Source of the DNA: Streptomyces sp. SID8374
GTDB lineage: Bacteria; Actinomycetota; Actinomycetes; Streptomycetales; Streptomycetaceae
Assembly (NCBI RefSeq): GCF_009865135.1
Contig: NZ_WWGH01000001.1
Coordinates: 62,001 to 126,000 of the forward strand
Length of the DNA: 64,000 nucleotides
Reading direction: 5' to 3'
Each line of letters begins with the position of its first letter. Positions within the stretch are counted from its first letter, which is position 1. The position numbers and the translations under genes are program-made. Positions 1-8,500 of this stretch are shown in pieces. The notes beneath the pieces are model-generated. The model made no database searches. It saw only the letters and a list, made by a program, of their open reading frames with translations, and was not told the origin of the DNA.

Positions 1-45
1 CTGCTTTTCGCTATGAACGGAGGCCGTGGCGCTCGGCGAGGCAGG

Positions 46-2091
46 ATGGCCTCCGTGATGGGCAACCTCCCTGTCGTGTCGACCAGCTTCGTCGGTCGCG
101 ACAGCGAACTGGACAGCATCGACCGGGCACTTCGGGATCACCGGCTGGTCACTCTCAGCGGGAGCGGCGGCGTCGGCAAGAGCCGCCTGGCCCTGGAGAC
201 CGCCGGGCGCGTCCGGGACCGGTACGCGGACGGCGTGTGGTGGGCCGACCTCTCCCATCTCGACGACGACCAGCTGCTCACCACTACGGTCTGCGACGGC
301 GTCGGGCTGCTGGACCACAGCCCTCGCCGGCCGGTGGCCGCGCTCTGCGAATGGCTCTCCGAGCGCCGGCTGCTGCTCGTCCTCGACTGCTGCGAGCGGG
401 TCGTCGACTCCTGCCGTCAGCTCGTCACCGAACTGCTCGCCGCCGCACCGGGGCTGACGGTCCTGACCACGAGCAGGCAACCGCTCGGGGCGGAGGGCGA
501 GCACGCCATGGAGGTGGCCCCGCTCTCGGCGGGCGAGGCCGGTGACGAGGCCGTCCGGCTCTTCCACGACCGCGCCGCCACCGTCGTCCCCGGCCTGACG
601 TTCGACTCTCCCGGCGACAGCGCCGCCGTGGCCGAGATCTGCCGGCGCCTCGAAGGGATACCGCTCGCCGTCGAACTGGCCTGTGCCCAGCTCCGCGAGC
701 GCAGTGCGCAGGAGATCACCGGGCGGCTGGCCTCCCGGCTGGACGCCCTCAGCGATGACACGCTCTGGCCCCGCCGCCACCGCGCCCTGCGCACCACGAT
801 CGGCTGGAGCCACGAGCTCTGCGCCCCGCTGGAGCGGCTGTTGTGGGCGCGACTCTCCGTCTTCCGGGGCGTCATCATGGCGGCCGACGCCGAAGCGGTC
901 TGTGCGGGCGGGCCGTTGGGCGCCGAGGCGATCGGCCCCGCGCTGGAGAGCCTGGCCGAGCAGTCCGTGCTCCGGCGGACCGGGGACGGCTACCGGATGC
1001 TGGACACGCTGCGCGAGTACGGGGCGATGTGGCTCGCCGAACTGGCGGAGGACACGCTCTTCACCGACCGGCACGCCCGGCACTTCGCGCAGACGGCCGT
1101 GCAGGCGCACGCGGGCTGGCTGGGCCCCCGCCAGGTCGAGTGGTACGGCAGGGTCGCCGCCACCCACGCGGATCTCTGCGCGGCCCTGGAGCATCTGCTG
1201 GCCGAGGACCCCGAGCGGGCGATGGAGATGGCCGGGTGCGCCGGTCTCTTCTGGAGCTGCTGCGGCCACCTCCACCAGGCCCGGAACTATCTGGAGCGGG
1301 TGCTGGCCCTGCCCCTCTCGGCCGGTCCGCACCGCACCCGTGCACTCTGGGCCCTCGGTATCACGCTGACCCTCCAGGGGGACCATGAGGCGGCCCGCCG
1401 GGTCGGCAAGGAGTGCGAGGAGGCGGCCCGCCTCGGGCAGGACGCGGAGGGGGCCCTCTCGGCGGCCCACTCCATGAGCTTCACCTATCTGATGATGGGC
1501 CGTCCGCAGACCGCGCACCTGGTCAGCGACCATGCCCTGCGCCTCCACCCGGGGGACCCCGCCGACGCCCCCTCCCAGATGCGCTGCCGGGTGATACGCC
1601 TCTTCGCCCTGTCCGCGCTCGGCCGCCTGGACGAGGCGTACGAGGAGGCCACCCGGCTCCAGCGGATAAGCCTGCGCTTCGGTGAGCACTGGGCACGGGC
1701 GTACGCCGACCACCAGCTGGCCCTGATCCATCTGTTGCAGGGCCGCCCCCGCCACGCCGAGAGCCACGCCCGCGCGATGCTCGCGAGCAAGCACGAGCTC
1801 CACGACAGCCTGGGCATCGCCCTCGGCCTCGACCTGCTCGCCGGTGCCATCGCCGCCCAGGGGGACGGGGTCGCGGCGGCCCGCACCTCCGGCACCGGCC
1901 ACACGTACTGGCGGATCATCGGCCACCCGCACCGGGGCACCCCCGAGCTGGGGGCGATCCGCGAGCAGTGGGAGCTCCAGGCACGGCAGGCGGCCGGGAA
2001 CACGGCGTACGAACGGGCCTACCGCCGGGCCTCCGCCGATGACGCCGAGCGTGGTCTGGCGCATGCCCTGGAGCGGCAACTCCCCTCCTGA
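46..2091 (+). CDS. AfsR/LuxR-like NB-ARC ATPase regulator with TPR-like C-terminus
   Basis: Predicted signalling ATPase of the NB-ARC/STAND type often fused to SARP or LuxR regulators. Just after the start, NLPVVSTSFVGRDSEL is the usual entry motif, followed by a Walker A loop (GSGGVGKS) and a Walker B-like LLLVLDCCERV. A winged-helix-like middle (HELCAPLERLLWARLSVF) leads to an alpha-helical, TPR-like C-terminal half. No DNA-binding domain is seen at either end, so it may act through a partner. The start is uncertain: ATG at 13, 46 and 58 share the frame, and 58 sits directly before the conserved NLP motif. The gene stands alone. The family is clear; the regulated target is unknown. Confidence 0.75.
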   Translation: MASVMGNLPVVSTSFVGRDSELDSIDRALRDHRLVTLSGSGGVGKSRLALETAGRVRDRYADGVWWADLSHLDDDQLLTTTVCDGVGLLDHSPRRPVAALCEWLSERRLLLVLDCCERVVDSCRQLVTELLAAAPGLTVLTTSRQPLGAEGEHAMEVAPLSAGEAGDEAVRLFHDRAATVVPGLTFDSPGDSAAVAEICRRLEGIPLAVELACAQLRERSAQEITGRLASRLDALSDDTLWPRRHRALRTTIGWSHELCAPLERLLWARLSVFRGVIMAADAEAVCAGGPLGAEAIGPALESLAEQSVLRRTGDGYRMLDTLREYGAMWLAELAEDTLFTDRHARHFAQTAVQAHAGWLGPRQVEWYGRVAATHADLCAALEHLLAEDPERAMEMAGCAGLFWSCCGHLHQARNYLERVLALPLSAGPHRTRALWALGITLTLQGDHEAARRVGKECEEAARLGQDAEGALSAAHSMSFTYLMMGRPQTAHLVSDHALRLHPGDPADAPSQMRCRVIRLFALSALGRLDEAYEEATRLQRISLRFGEHWARAYADHQLALIHLLQGRPRHAESHARAMLASKHELHDSLGIALGLDLLAGAIAAQGDGVAAARTSGTGHTYWRIIGHPHRGTPELGAIREQWELQARQAAGNTAYERAYRRASADDAERGLAHALERQLPS

Positions 2092-2392
2092 CCGGGCGCG
2101 GTCCGGCTCACGCCCTGGGGCGACAGCGCCTCTCGTGGCCCGGCCTGGCCCATACCCCGGGGTCGTGACCGGGCGCGTCCGCCGTCACCCGCTCCGGACT
2201 TCCGCCCGCCGGAGCCGATCCCCCCGTACAACGATCATCAGCCGCCTCCAGCCCGGCGAGTGGCACTTCCCCGCCCCCGGAGAGACGGGCGGGTGGCGGT
2301 GATCGGCCGGATGGTCCACCTCGGGGCAGGCTCCGGCAGGCCGCCCGATGCTGGCTCGCGGCAGCCGGTGGCCAGGGGTGGGTGTCCGGCGG

Positions 2393-2644
2393 GGGCGCAA
2401 CAAGGCCGGGCCCGCCCTCTTCGCGTACCGGACGCGGTGCGGAACCGTGTACGGCCACACCGGCAACTTCCCCGGCTACACCCAGCTGGCGGCCGCCACC
2501 AAGGACGGCAGGCGGTCGCTGACCGTCTCGCTCACCTCACAGGTCAACAGCATGACGCACCCCCGGCTGCTGGCCACCCTCCGCACTCTCCAGGAGGACT
2601 TCGTCTGCCGGCTGCTGGAACGGCAAGAGCCGCACACGGCATAG
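2393..2644 (+). pseudogene. C-terminal remnant of a serine beta-lactamase-family hydrolase
   Basis: About 84 codons read like the last part of a class C beta-lactamase / D-alanyl-D-alanine carboxypeptidase. They contain FAYRTRCGTVYGHTGNFPGY, where HTG is the usual third active-site motif, followed by a strand resembling DGRRSLTVSLT. The SxxK and YxN parts are absent upstream in any frame, and no good start or ribosome site precedes the segment, so I call it a decayed fragment. The rest of 2092-2392 shows nothing recognisable. A strong hairpin follows immediately. Confidence 0.6.
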
Positions 2645-2645
2645 G

Positions 2646-2683
2646 GAGAAGGGGTACGCCGACTGCCCGGCGTACCCCTTCTC
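2646..2683. terminator. Perfect 16-bp hairpin terminator
   Basis: Arms 2646-2661 and 2668-2683 are perfectly complementary around a 6-nt loop. The hairpin lies between the plus-strand hydrolase remnant and the convergent minus-strand PepSY gene, so it can serve both directions. Confidence 0.8.
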
Positions 2684-2710
2684 ACGTATCGGTGACCCGT
2701 CCGGAGACGG

Positions 2711-3508
2711 TCAGTCGTTGTCGGTCTCCTCGCGGACGATGGTGTCGTTCTTGGCGTCCACGTCGAACGTGGTCTTCTTCCAGTCGGAGCCGACCACGTC
2801 GACCGACCAGATCACGCCGTTGCCGTCGTTGTCGTCCAGGCCGACGGAGGTGACGGTCCCCTTCTTCTTCTCGGTGGCGACCTTCGCCGCCTGCTCGGGC
2901 GTCTGCGTGGCCTGGGAGAGCCACTCGGCCGTCTGCTTCTTGTCCTCGTCGTCCTGGTCCGCGTCGACGCGGGCCTCGATCACCTTGCCGTCGACCGCGT
3001 TGATCCGGACGGTGTGGACCGTGCCGTCCTTCTCGGCGACCTCCGCGACCCAGACGGGGCCGTCGGCCCCGGGGCTCGCGCTCGGCGAACCGGTCGCGGT
3101 GGGGCTGCCGGTCGGGCTGGGGCTGCCCGTCGGACTGCCGGCCGGGCTGGGGCTCGCGTCGCGGTCGTCGTCGTCCACACCCTCCAGGTCCAGATCGACG
3201 AGCTTGCCGCCGGCCACTTCACCGACCGCGGTCGTCGCGGCGTCGTCGAAGGTGACCTTGGTGGCGTCCAGCACGGTCTTGCGTTCCTGCTGGTCCTCGG
3301 TCAGCTCCGCGGAGGGCGACGGGGACGCCGTCGTCTTCTGCGGGAGGACCTTCGCGGCTTCGGTGGCCGCGGACGTCGCACTGTCCGAGCTCTGACCACA
3401 TGCCGTCAGCAGGAGAGCGGCGGCCGCCACGCAGGCGGCGGCGCCGGTCATCTTGAGGTTGCGGGAGCGTAGGGAAAGACGGTTGTTTCGTCGGGGCTCA
3501 AGTCTCAT
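2711..3508 (-). CDS. PepSY-domain lipoprotein
   Basis: A 265-residue predicted lipoprotein. A basic N-terminus and hydrophobic segment end in a lipobox (LLLTAC, lipidated Cys37). After a Ser/Thr-rich stretch come two PepSY-like beta-alpha units (about residues 65-115 and 150-262) separated by a Ser-Pro-Gly linker of repeated GSPSPT-type units near residues 118-146. PepSY domains are extracytoplasmic and thought to inhibit peptidases or bind ligands; no enzymatic motif is present. An alternative start at Met20 would shorten the signal. It is a single gene, convergent with the remnant at 2393-2644. Confidence 0.85.
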   Translation of the reverse strand: MRLEPRRNNRLSLRSRNLKMTGAAACVAAAALLLTACGQSSDSATSAATEAAKVLPQKTTASPSPSAELTEDQQERKTVLDATKVTFDDAATTAVGEVAGGKLVDLDLEGVDDDDRDASPSPAGSPTGSPSPTGSPTATGSPSASPGADGPVWVAEVAEKDGTVHTVRINAVDGKVIEARVDADQDDEDKKQTAEWLSQATQTPEQAAKVATEKKKGTVTSVGLDDNDGNGVIWSVDVVGSDWKKTTFDVDAKNDTIVREETDND

Positions 3509-3698
3509 GTACGCATGCCTAACCCTCCCGGCGACCAGTCATGTTGTCCTACCGCTCGGAGTCACCCGATCGACCGGACACCTCCGCCCGTTGGCGGTCG
3601 CACACCCTCCTCTCCACCGCTCCCCAAGCGGGGTGCACCCGGGTGCGAAACAATGGGGGCGGGGCCGGATGCCGTCATGGCCCCGCCGGGAGGCCGTC

Positions 3699-3947
3699 AT
3701 GGAGCACACGGAGCGTTACGAACTCATCTTCCAGATGTCCGGCGCCGAGGACGACGTGGTCGCCGTCCGGCTGACCGACCGGACCGGGGCGGGCGGATCT
3801 CCGGTGTACGAGGACGAGACCGGGATCGTCCGCGCCGAGATCAGCGACAGGGGCGAGGTAAGGATGCTCGCCAGTGGAGGCCACCAGGTCCCCGGCACCC
3901 CGCTGCTCGCCCGGCCGCTCGGCGAGGGTGCCACCGGGAAGCGCTGA
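3699..3947 (+). CDS. DUF6296 family small protein
   Basis: An 82-residue Streptomyces-type protein beginning MEHTERYELIF and containing the family-typical stretch around PVYEDETGIVRAEISDRGEV. The start at 3699 has a good ribosome site (CGGGAGG at 3687-3693); longer in-frame extensions lack coding character and overlap the divergent lipoprotein start. No catalytic residue or membrane segment is seen and the function is unknown. A strong hairpin lies just after the stop. Confidence 0.8.
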   Translation: MEHTERYELIFQMSGAEDDVVAVRLTDRTGAGGSPVYEDETGIVRAEISDRGEVRMLASGGHQVPGTPLLARPLGEGATGKR

Positions 3948-3957
3948 GCGGGCGGAC

Positions 3958-3995
3958 CGGCGGGGCGTACCGATGGACGACGGTACGCCCCGCCG
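3958..3995 (+). terminator. 15-bp hairpin terminator after the DUF6296 gene
   Basis: Arms 3958-3972 and 3981-3995 are perfectly complementary with an 8-nt loop, starting 10 nt after the stop. It isolates the DUF6296 gene from the fructose operon. Confidence 0.75.
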
Positions 3996-4100
3996 ACGTA
4001 TGCGCCCAGGATCCCGCGCCCCCTTCCTGCCCCACGCCCACTCATGCCCACTTGTCGCCCGAATGTGTTTACTTTCCAGAACCCCGGACGTAACCTGAGC

Positions 4101-4138
4101 GCGAAACCACAGACTCGGGCATGAAACGGATACGAAAC
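4101..4138 (+). promoter_or_regulatory. Candidate FruR operator: three GAAAC repeats
   Basis: GAAAC occurs at 4103-4107, 4123-4127 and 4134-4138, in the contexts gcGAAACcac, atGAAACgga and acGAAACca, directly before the DeoR-type regulator. DeoR-family repressors often bind tandem repeats in their own promoter. The repeats cover an alternative upstream ATG at 4121, which favours the start at 4142. The operator role is inferred. Confidence 0.45.
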
Positions 4139-4141
4139 CAC

Positions 4142-4903
4142 ATGTACGCACCGGAGCGTCAGCAGGAGATCCTCCGCCTCGCCCAGGAGAGCGGCCGGGT
4201 CGACGTGCTCTCCCTGGCCGAGGAGTTCCAGGTGACGGCCGAGACCGTCCGGCGGGATCTCAAGGCGCTGGACCGGGCCGGACTGCTGCGCCGGGTGCAC
4301 GGCGGTGCCATTCCGGTCGGGCGGCTGGACTTCGAGCCGGACCTCGCCGAGCGGGACGCCGTGGCCGCCGACGAGAAGGACCGCATCGCACAGGCGGCGC
4401 TCGCCGAGGTGCCTGCGGACGGCAACGTGATCATCGACGCCGGGACCACGACGGCCCGGCTCGCCGCGGCCCTCCCCATCGACTCGGCGCTGACCGTGGT
4501 GACCCACGCGCTGCCGGTCGCCGCCCGCCTCGCCGACCACCCGGGCATCGCCCTGTACCTGGTCGGCGGCCGGGTCCGGCACCGTACGCGGGCGGCGGTC
4601 GACGCCTGGGCGCTCGGCTCGTACGGCGAGATCAGCGCCGACGTCGTCTTCCTCGCCACCAACGGCTTCTCGCCCGACAGCGGCCTGACCACCCCCGACC
4701 TCGCCGAGGCGGCCGTGAAGCGGGCGGTGGTCAAGGCCGCCCGCCGGGTCGTCCTGCTCGCCGACTCGGGCAAGTTCGGCCAGCAGCACTTCGCCCGCTT
4801 CGGCGACCTCGCCGATGTGGACCTCCTCATCACCGACACGGGCCTGAGCCCCGACGACGCCCGCTCCATCGAGAGCCGGGGCACGGAAGTGGTACGCGCA
4901 TGA
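4142..4903 (+). CDS. fruR: DeoR-family transcriptional repressor of the fructose operon
   Basis: A 253-residue DeoR-family regulator. The N-terminal winged helix (about residues 6-57) includes the recognition stretch TAETVRRDLKALDRAGLL and the family signature RRVHGGA. The C-terminal DeoRC sugar-phosphate sensor has IDAGTTTARL and ends in FGQQHFARFGDL. By family and context it should sense fructose-1-phosphate and repress fruK-fruA. Its stop overlaps the fruK start by ATGA, showing co-transcription and translational coupling. Three GAAAC repeats upstream may be its operator. The family is certain; the effector is inferred from the operon. Confidence 0.92.
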   Translation: MYAPERQQEILRLAQESGRVDVLSLAEEFQVTAETVRRDLKALDRAGLLRRVHGGAIPVGRLDFEPDLAERDAVAADEKDRIAQAALAEVPADGNVIIDAGTTTARLAAALPIDSALTVVTHALPVAARLADHPGIALYLVGGRVRHRTRAAVDAWALGSYGEISADVVFLATNGFSPDSGLTTPDLAEAAVKRAVVKAARRVVLLADSGKFGQQHFARFGDLADVDLLITDTGLSPDDARSIESRGTEVVRA

Positions 4904-5847
4904 TCCTCACCGTCACCCCCAACCCCAGCCTGGACCGGACCTACGAGCTGCCGGACCTGGTCCGGGGCACCGTCCTGCGCGCCACGGCCGACCGTGTCGA
5001 CCCGGGCGGCAAGGGCGTCAACGTCTCCCGCGCGGTCGCGGCGGCCGGCCACCGCACGGTCGCCGTCGCCCCGATGGGCGGGCCGGAGGGCGCGCTGCTC
5101 GCCCGTCTGCTCGGCGAGCACGGCATCGAGGCCGCCGGGGTGCCGGTCACCGGCAGCACCCGGATCAACGTCACGCTCGTCGAACCCGACGGCACCCTCA
5201 CCAAGGTCAACGCGACCGGGCCCGAGCTCAGCGCCGCCGAGGCGGAGGACGTCCTGGAGGCGGTACGGACCCGTTCCGCGGCCGCCGACTGGATCGCGTG
5301 CTGCGGAAGCCTGCCGCGCGGGCTGCCGCCGCAGTGGTACGCCGAGCTGGTCGCGCGGAGCCACCGGGCCGGAGCGCGGATCGCGCTGGACACCTCCGGT
5401 GCGGCGCTCACGGCCGCACTGCGGGAGGGGCCCGATGTGATCAAGCCGAACGCCCAGGAGCTGGCCGAGGCCGTCGGGCGTCCGCTCGCCACGGTGGGCG
5501 ACGCGCTGAAGGCCGCCGAGGAGCTGCGCGAGCGCGGCGCCCGGGCGGTGCTGGCGAGCCTGGGGGCCGACGGGCAGCTGCTGGTGGAGGAGGGCGGGGC
5601 GTACTTCGCGACCGCCCGCGTGACGACCGTACGCAGCAATGTCGGCGCCGGGGACGCCTCGCTCGCCGGGTTCCTGACGGCGGGCGGTCAGGGGCCGCAG
5701 GCGCTCGCCTCGGCCGTCGCCCACGGTGCGGCGGCGGTGCAGCTGGCGGGGAGCCTCATGCCCACCCCGGCCGACCTCGACCTGTCGGCGGTCACGTCGA
5801 GTGCCGTCGTACCCCTGGACCGTCCGCTGACGGAGCCCGCCCCATGA
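4900..5847 (+). CDS. fruK: 1-phosphofructokinase
   Basis: PfkB-family kinase (315 residues, normal length) converting fructose-1-phosphate to fructose-1,6-bisphosphate with ATP in the cytoplasm. Landmarks are TPNPSLDRTYEL at the N-terminus, the substrate-binding GGKGVNVSRA, and the PfkB ATP/anion-hole signature SNVGAGDASLAGF near residue 247, with the catalytic Asp in GAGD. The start overlaps the regulator stop, and fruA follows 81 nt downstream, giving the standard actinobacterial fruRKA order. Confidence 0.96.
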   Translation: MILTVTPNPSLDRTYELPDLVRGTVLRATADRVDPGGKGVNVSRAVAAAGHRTVAVAPMGGPEGALLARLLGEHGIEAAGVPVTGSTRINVTLVEPDGTLTKVNATGPELSAAEAEDVLEAVRTRSAAADWIACCGSLPRGLPPQWYAELVARSHRAGARIALDTSGAALTAALREGPDVIKPNAQELAEAVGRPLATVGDALKAAEELRERGARAVLASLGADGQLLVEEGGAYFATARVTTVRSNVGAGDASLAGFLTAGGQGPQALASAVAHGAAAVQLAGSLMPTPADLDLSAVTSSAVVPLDRPLTEPAP

Positions 5848-5928
5848 CCGCCGCACTCCCCCACGAGCCCACTGCCTTCCCATCCCTCCGCGCCGCCGCA
5901 CGGCGGTCCCCGAGCAAGGAGCACCGCG

Positions 5929-7950
5929 ATGAGTGAGCTGATCACCGCGGAACTGGTCGACCTCGATCTGTCCGCCGCAACGAAGGACGCCGCCGCGAGG
6001 TCGCTCGCCGAGCGGATGGTGGCCGCGCACCGCGTCACCGACCTCGACGGCTTCCTGGCCGATGTCGCCGCCCGCGAGGCGCAGATGCCGACGGGCCTCG
6101 ACGGCGGGATCGGCATCCCGCACTGCCGGAGCGAGCACGTCAGCGCCCCGACACTGGCCTTCGGGCGCAGTGCCCAGGGCATCGATTTCGGTGCGGCCGA
6201 CGGTCCGGCGGACCTCATCTTCCTCATCGCCGCGCCCGCCGGGGCGGACGACGACCACCTGACGATCCTGTCGGGGCTGGCCCGCAGGCTGATGGACCCG
6301 GAGTTCACCGCCGCCCTGCGGGCCGGGACCGACCCGGGCGCGGTCGCCGCGCTGATCCGGGGCGAGGAGCCGGCTCCGGAGGCCGCACGGACGGACGCCG
6401 GGCCGGAGCCCGAAACCGCGGCGCCGATACAGGCAGCCGAGGCGACCGAGGACGCCCCCTTCCGGATCGTCGCCGTCACCTCCTGCCCCACCGGTATCGC
6501 GCACACCTACATGGCCGCCGAGTCCCTCACCGCCGCCGGCCGGGCCGAGGGTGTCGAGGTGACGGTGGAGACGCAGGGGTCGGCCGGGTTCAGCAAGCTG
6601 GACCCCGCCGTCATCGCCGCAGCCGACGCGGTCATCTGGGCGCACGACGTCGAGGTGCGGGAGAAGGGCCGCTTCCGGGGCAAGCCGCTCGTGGATGTCG
6701 GGGTGAAGGCGGGCATCAACCGGCCCGCCGAGCTGATCGCCGAGGCCCGCCGCAAGGCGGAGCGCGGTGAGATCGCCGCCGCAGGGCAGGGCGGGGACGG
6801 TCCGGAGGCCGGTGCGGAGAGCGGATCCGGCGCGGACAGTGCGCACTTCGGGGTCCGGTTGCGTACGTATCTGATGTCCGGCGTGAGCTACATGGTGCCG
6901 TTCGTCGCGGCGGGCGGTCTGCTGATCGCCCTGTCGTTCGCCATCGGCGGCTACGAGATCGCGGACGCCAAGTCGGTCGCCGACCACTTCGTGTGGGGGC
7001 AGATGGACAGCTGGGCCGCGCTGCTCAACCAGATCGGTTCGGCCGCCTTCGGCTTCCTGGTGCCGGTGCTGGCCGGGTACATCGCGTACGGGATGGCGGA
7101 CCGTCCCGCGCTGGTGCCCGGCTTCGTCGGCGGTGCGATCGCGCTCACCGTGGACGCCGGGTTCCTCGGCGGTCTGGTCGCCGGTCTGCTGGCCGGTGCG
7201 GTGGTGATGGCCATCCAGCGGGTCCCGGTCCATGCGACGTTGCGCGGGATCATGCCGGTGCTGGTGATCCCGCTGATCGCGTCGGCGGTGGTCGGGTTCC
7301 TGATGTTCATCGTCGTCGGCAAGCCGATCGCCGCTCTGCAGAGCGCCCTCACGGACTGGCTCAACGGTCTCTCCGGCTCCAACGCGGTCATCCTCGGCGT
7401 CGTCCTCGGTCTGATGATGTGCTTCGACATGGGCGGTCCGCTGAACAAGGTGGCGTACGCCTTCGCGGTCGGCGGTCTCGCCGATCCGACCGACGGCAGC
7501 CTCAAGGTGATGGCGGCGGTCATGGCGGCCGGTATGGTCCCGCCGCTGGCGATGGCGCTGGCCACCACCGTACGGAAGAAGCTGTTCACCAAGACGGAGC
7601 GGGAGAACGGGCGGGCGGCCTGGGTGCTGGGCGCCTCGTTCATCACCGAGGGCGCGATTCCGTTCGCCGCCGCCGACCCGCTGCGGGTGATCCCTTCGGT
7701 GATGGCGGGCGGTGCGGTCACCGGTGCGCTGTCGATGGCCTTCGGGTGCACGCTGCGCGCTCCGCACGGCGGCATCTTCGTCGTCCCGCTGATCGGTGAA
7801 CCGTTCCTGTACCTGCTGGCGATCGCCGCGGGCACCTTCGTGGCGACCGCGCTGGTCGTGCTGCTCAAGGGCGCCCGCCGGACGGCCGCGGTGCCGGGCG
7901 GAGAGGCGGAGACCGTGGCCGCCGACTCCCGGGTGGGTGCGACCGCCTGA
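5929..7950 (+). CDS. fruA: PTS fructose transporter subunit IIABC
   Basis: A 673-residue fused PTS permease that imports fructose as fructose-1-phosphate. The IIA domain (residues 1-145) has phospho-acceptor His65 in GIPHCRS. The IIB domain (about 175-280) has phospho-Cys186 in SCPTGIAHTYMAAE. The IIC membrane domain (about 305-655) carries many hydrophobic segments, the conserved GGPLNKVAYAF and ITEGAIPFAAADP. An alanine/glutamate-rich linker joins IIA and IIB. A good AAGGAG ribosome site precedes the ATG. It is the last gene of the fru operon and is followed by a near-ideal terminator. Confidence 0.96.
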   Translation: MSELITAELVDLDLSAATKDAAARSLAERMVAAHRVTDLDGFLADVAAREAQMPTGLDGGIGIPHCRSEHVSAPTLAFGRSAQGIDFGAADGPADLIFLIAAPAGADDDHLTILSGLARRLMDPEFTAALRAGTDPGAVAALIRGEEPAPEAARTDAGPEPETAAPIQAAEATEDAPFRIVAVTSCPTGIAHTYMAAESLTAAGRAEGVEVTVETQGSAGFSKLDPAVIAAADAVIWAHDVEVREKGRFRGKPLVDVGVKAGINRPAELIAEARRKAERGEIAAAGQGGDGPEAGAESGSGADSAHFGVRLRTYLMSGVSYMVPFVAAGGLLIALSFAIGGYEIADAKSVADHFVWGQMDSWAALLNQIGSAAFGFLVPVLAGYIAYGMADRPALVPGFVGGAIALTVDAGFLGGLVAGLLAGAVVMAIQRVPVHATLRGIMPVLVIPLIASAVVGFLMFIVVGKPIAALQSALTDWLNGLSGSNAVILGVVLGLMMCFDMGGPLNKVAYAFAVGGLADPTDGSLKVMAAVMAAGMVPPLAMALATTVRKKLFTKTERENGRAAWVLGASFITEGAIPFAAADPLRVIPSVMAGGAVTGALSMAFGCTLRAPHGGIFVVPLIGEPFLYLLAIAAGTFVATALVVLLKGARRTAAVPGGEAETVAADSRVGATA

Positions 7951-7965
7951 GCTCGTCACGCTCGC

Positions 7966-8004
7966 GGAATGGGGCACAAGATCTCTGATCTTGTGCCCCA
8001 TTCC
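7966..8004 (+). terminator. Perfect 18-bp hairpin terminator of the fru operon
   Basis: Arms 7966-7983 and 7987-8004 are perfectly complementary with a 3-nt loop (TCT), starting 15 nt after the fruA stop. There is no long T-tract, as is common in Streptomyces. It ends 38 nt before the next gene. Confidence 0.88.
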
Positions 8005-8042
8005 GTGCTCCCGGCCCGCTTCCCGTCGCTAGATTCGACGGC

Positions 8043-8480
8043 ATGACCGAGAGCTGGGACGCGGCCGACCGGGCCGTACTGACACTGCCCTCCGGGCGCC
8101 TGATCCGCGGTCGGGGTCTGCGCAACCCCCTGCCCGAAGGCCCCGAGCCGGAGTTCGCCGTGTATCTGCTGGGGCGTACGCCTCCGCCGGTCGGCTGGGA
8201 GTCGCGGTGGCTGCGGTGGCCGGACTTCCGGCTTCCGGCCGACCCGCGGGAGGCCCGGGAGCTGCTGGAGGAGGTGTGGCGGCGGGCCCCCGGCGAGCGG
8301 GTGGAGGTCGCCTGCGGGGGCGGGATCGGGCGGACCGGGACGGCGCTGGCCTGCCTGGCCGTGCTGGACGGGGTGCCGGCCGGGGAAGCGGTGGCGTTCG
8401 TCCGCCGGGGGTACCACCCTCGGGCGGTGGAGACCCCGTGGCAGCGGCGCTACGTACGCAGGTTCGGCCGGGCCGGATAG
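8043..8480 (+). CDS. Protein-tyrosine/dual-specificity phosphatase family protein
   Basis: A 145-residue cytoplasmic protein with the Cx5R phosphatase loop ACGGGIGRTG (nucleophilic Cys then Arg) about two-thirds along, after a WRAPGERVEV-like strand. The following helix (ALACLAVLDGVPAGEAVAFVRRGYHPRAVETP) matches dual-specificity phosphatases. No regulatory domain is attached. It stands alone after the fru terminator and is convergent with lepB, 20 nt apart. The ribosome site is weak. Substrate unknown. Confidence 0.8.
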   Translation: MTESWDAADRAVLTLPSGRLIRGRGLRNPLPEGPEPEFAVYLLGRTPPPVGWESRWLRWPDFRLPADPREARELLEEVWRRAPGERVEVACGGGIGRTGTALACLAVLDGVPAGEAVAFVRRGYHPRAVETPWQRRYVRRFGRAG

Positions 8481-8500
8481 CCCCGGGCGGGACCCCGCCG

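Noticed and set aside
4159..8001. A 1280-codon open frame antisense to the fructose operon
   Set aside because: It is His/Arg/Gly-rich with no recognisable domain and exactly mirrors fruR-fruK-fruA. Long antisense frames are normal in 70% GC DNA.
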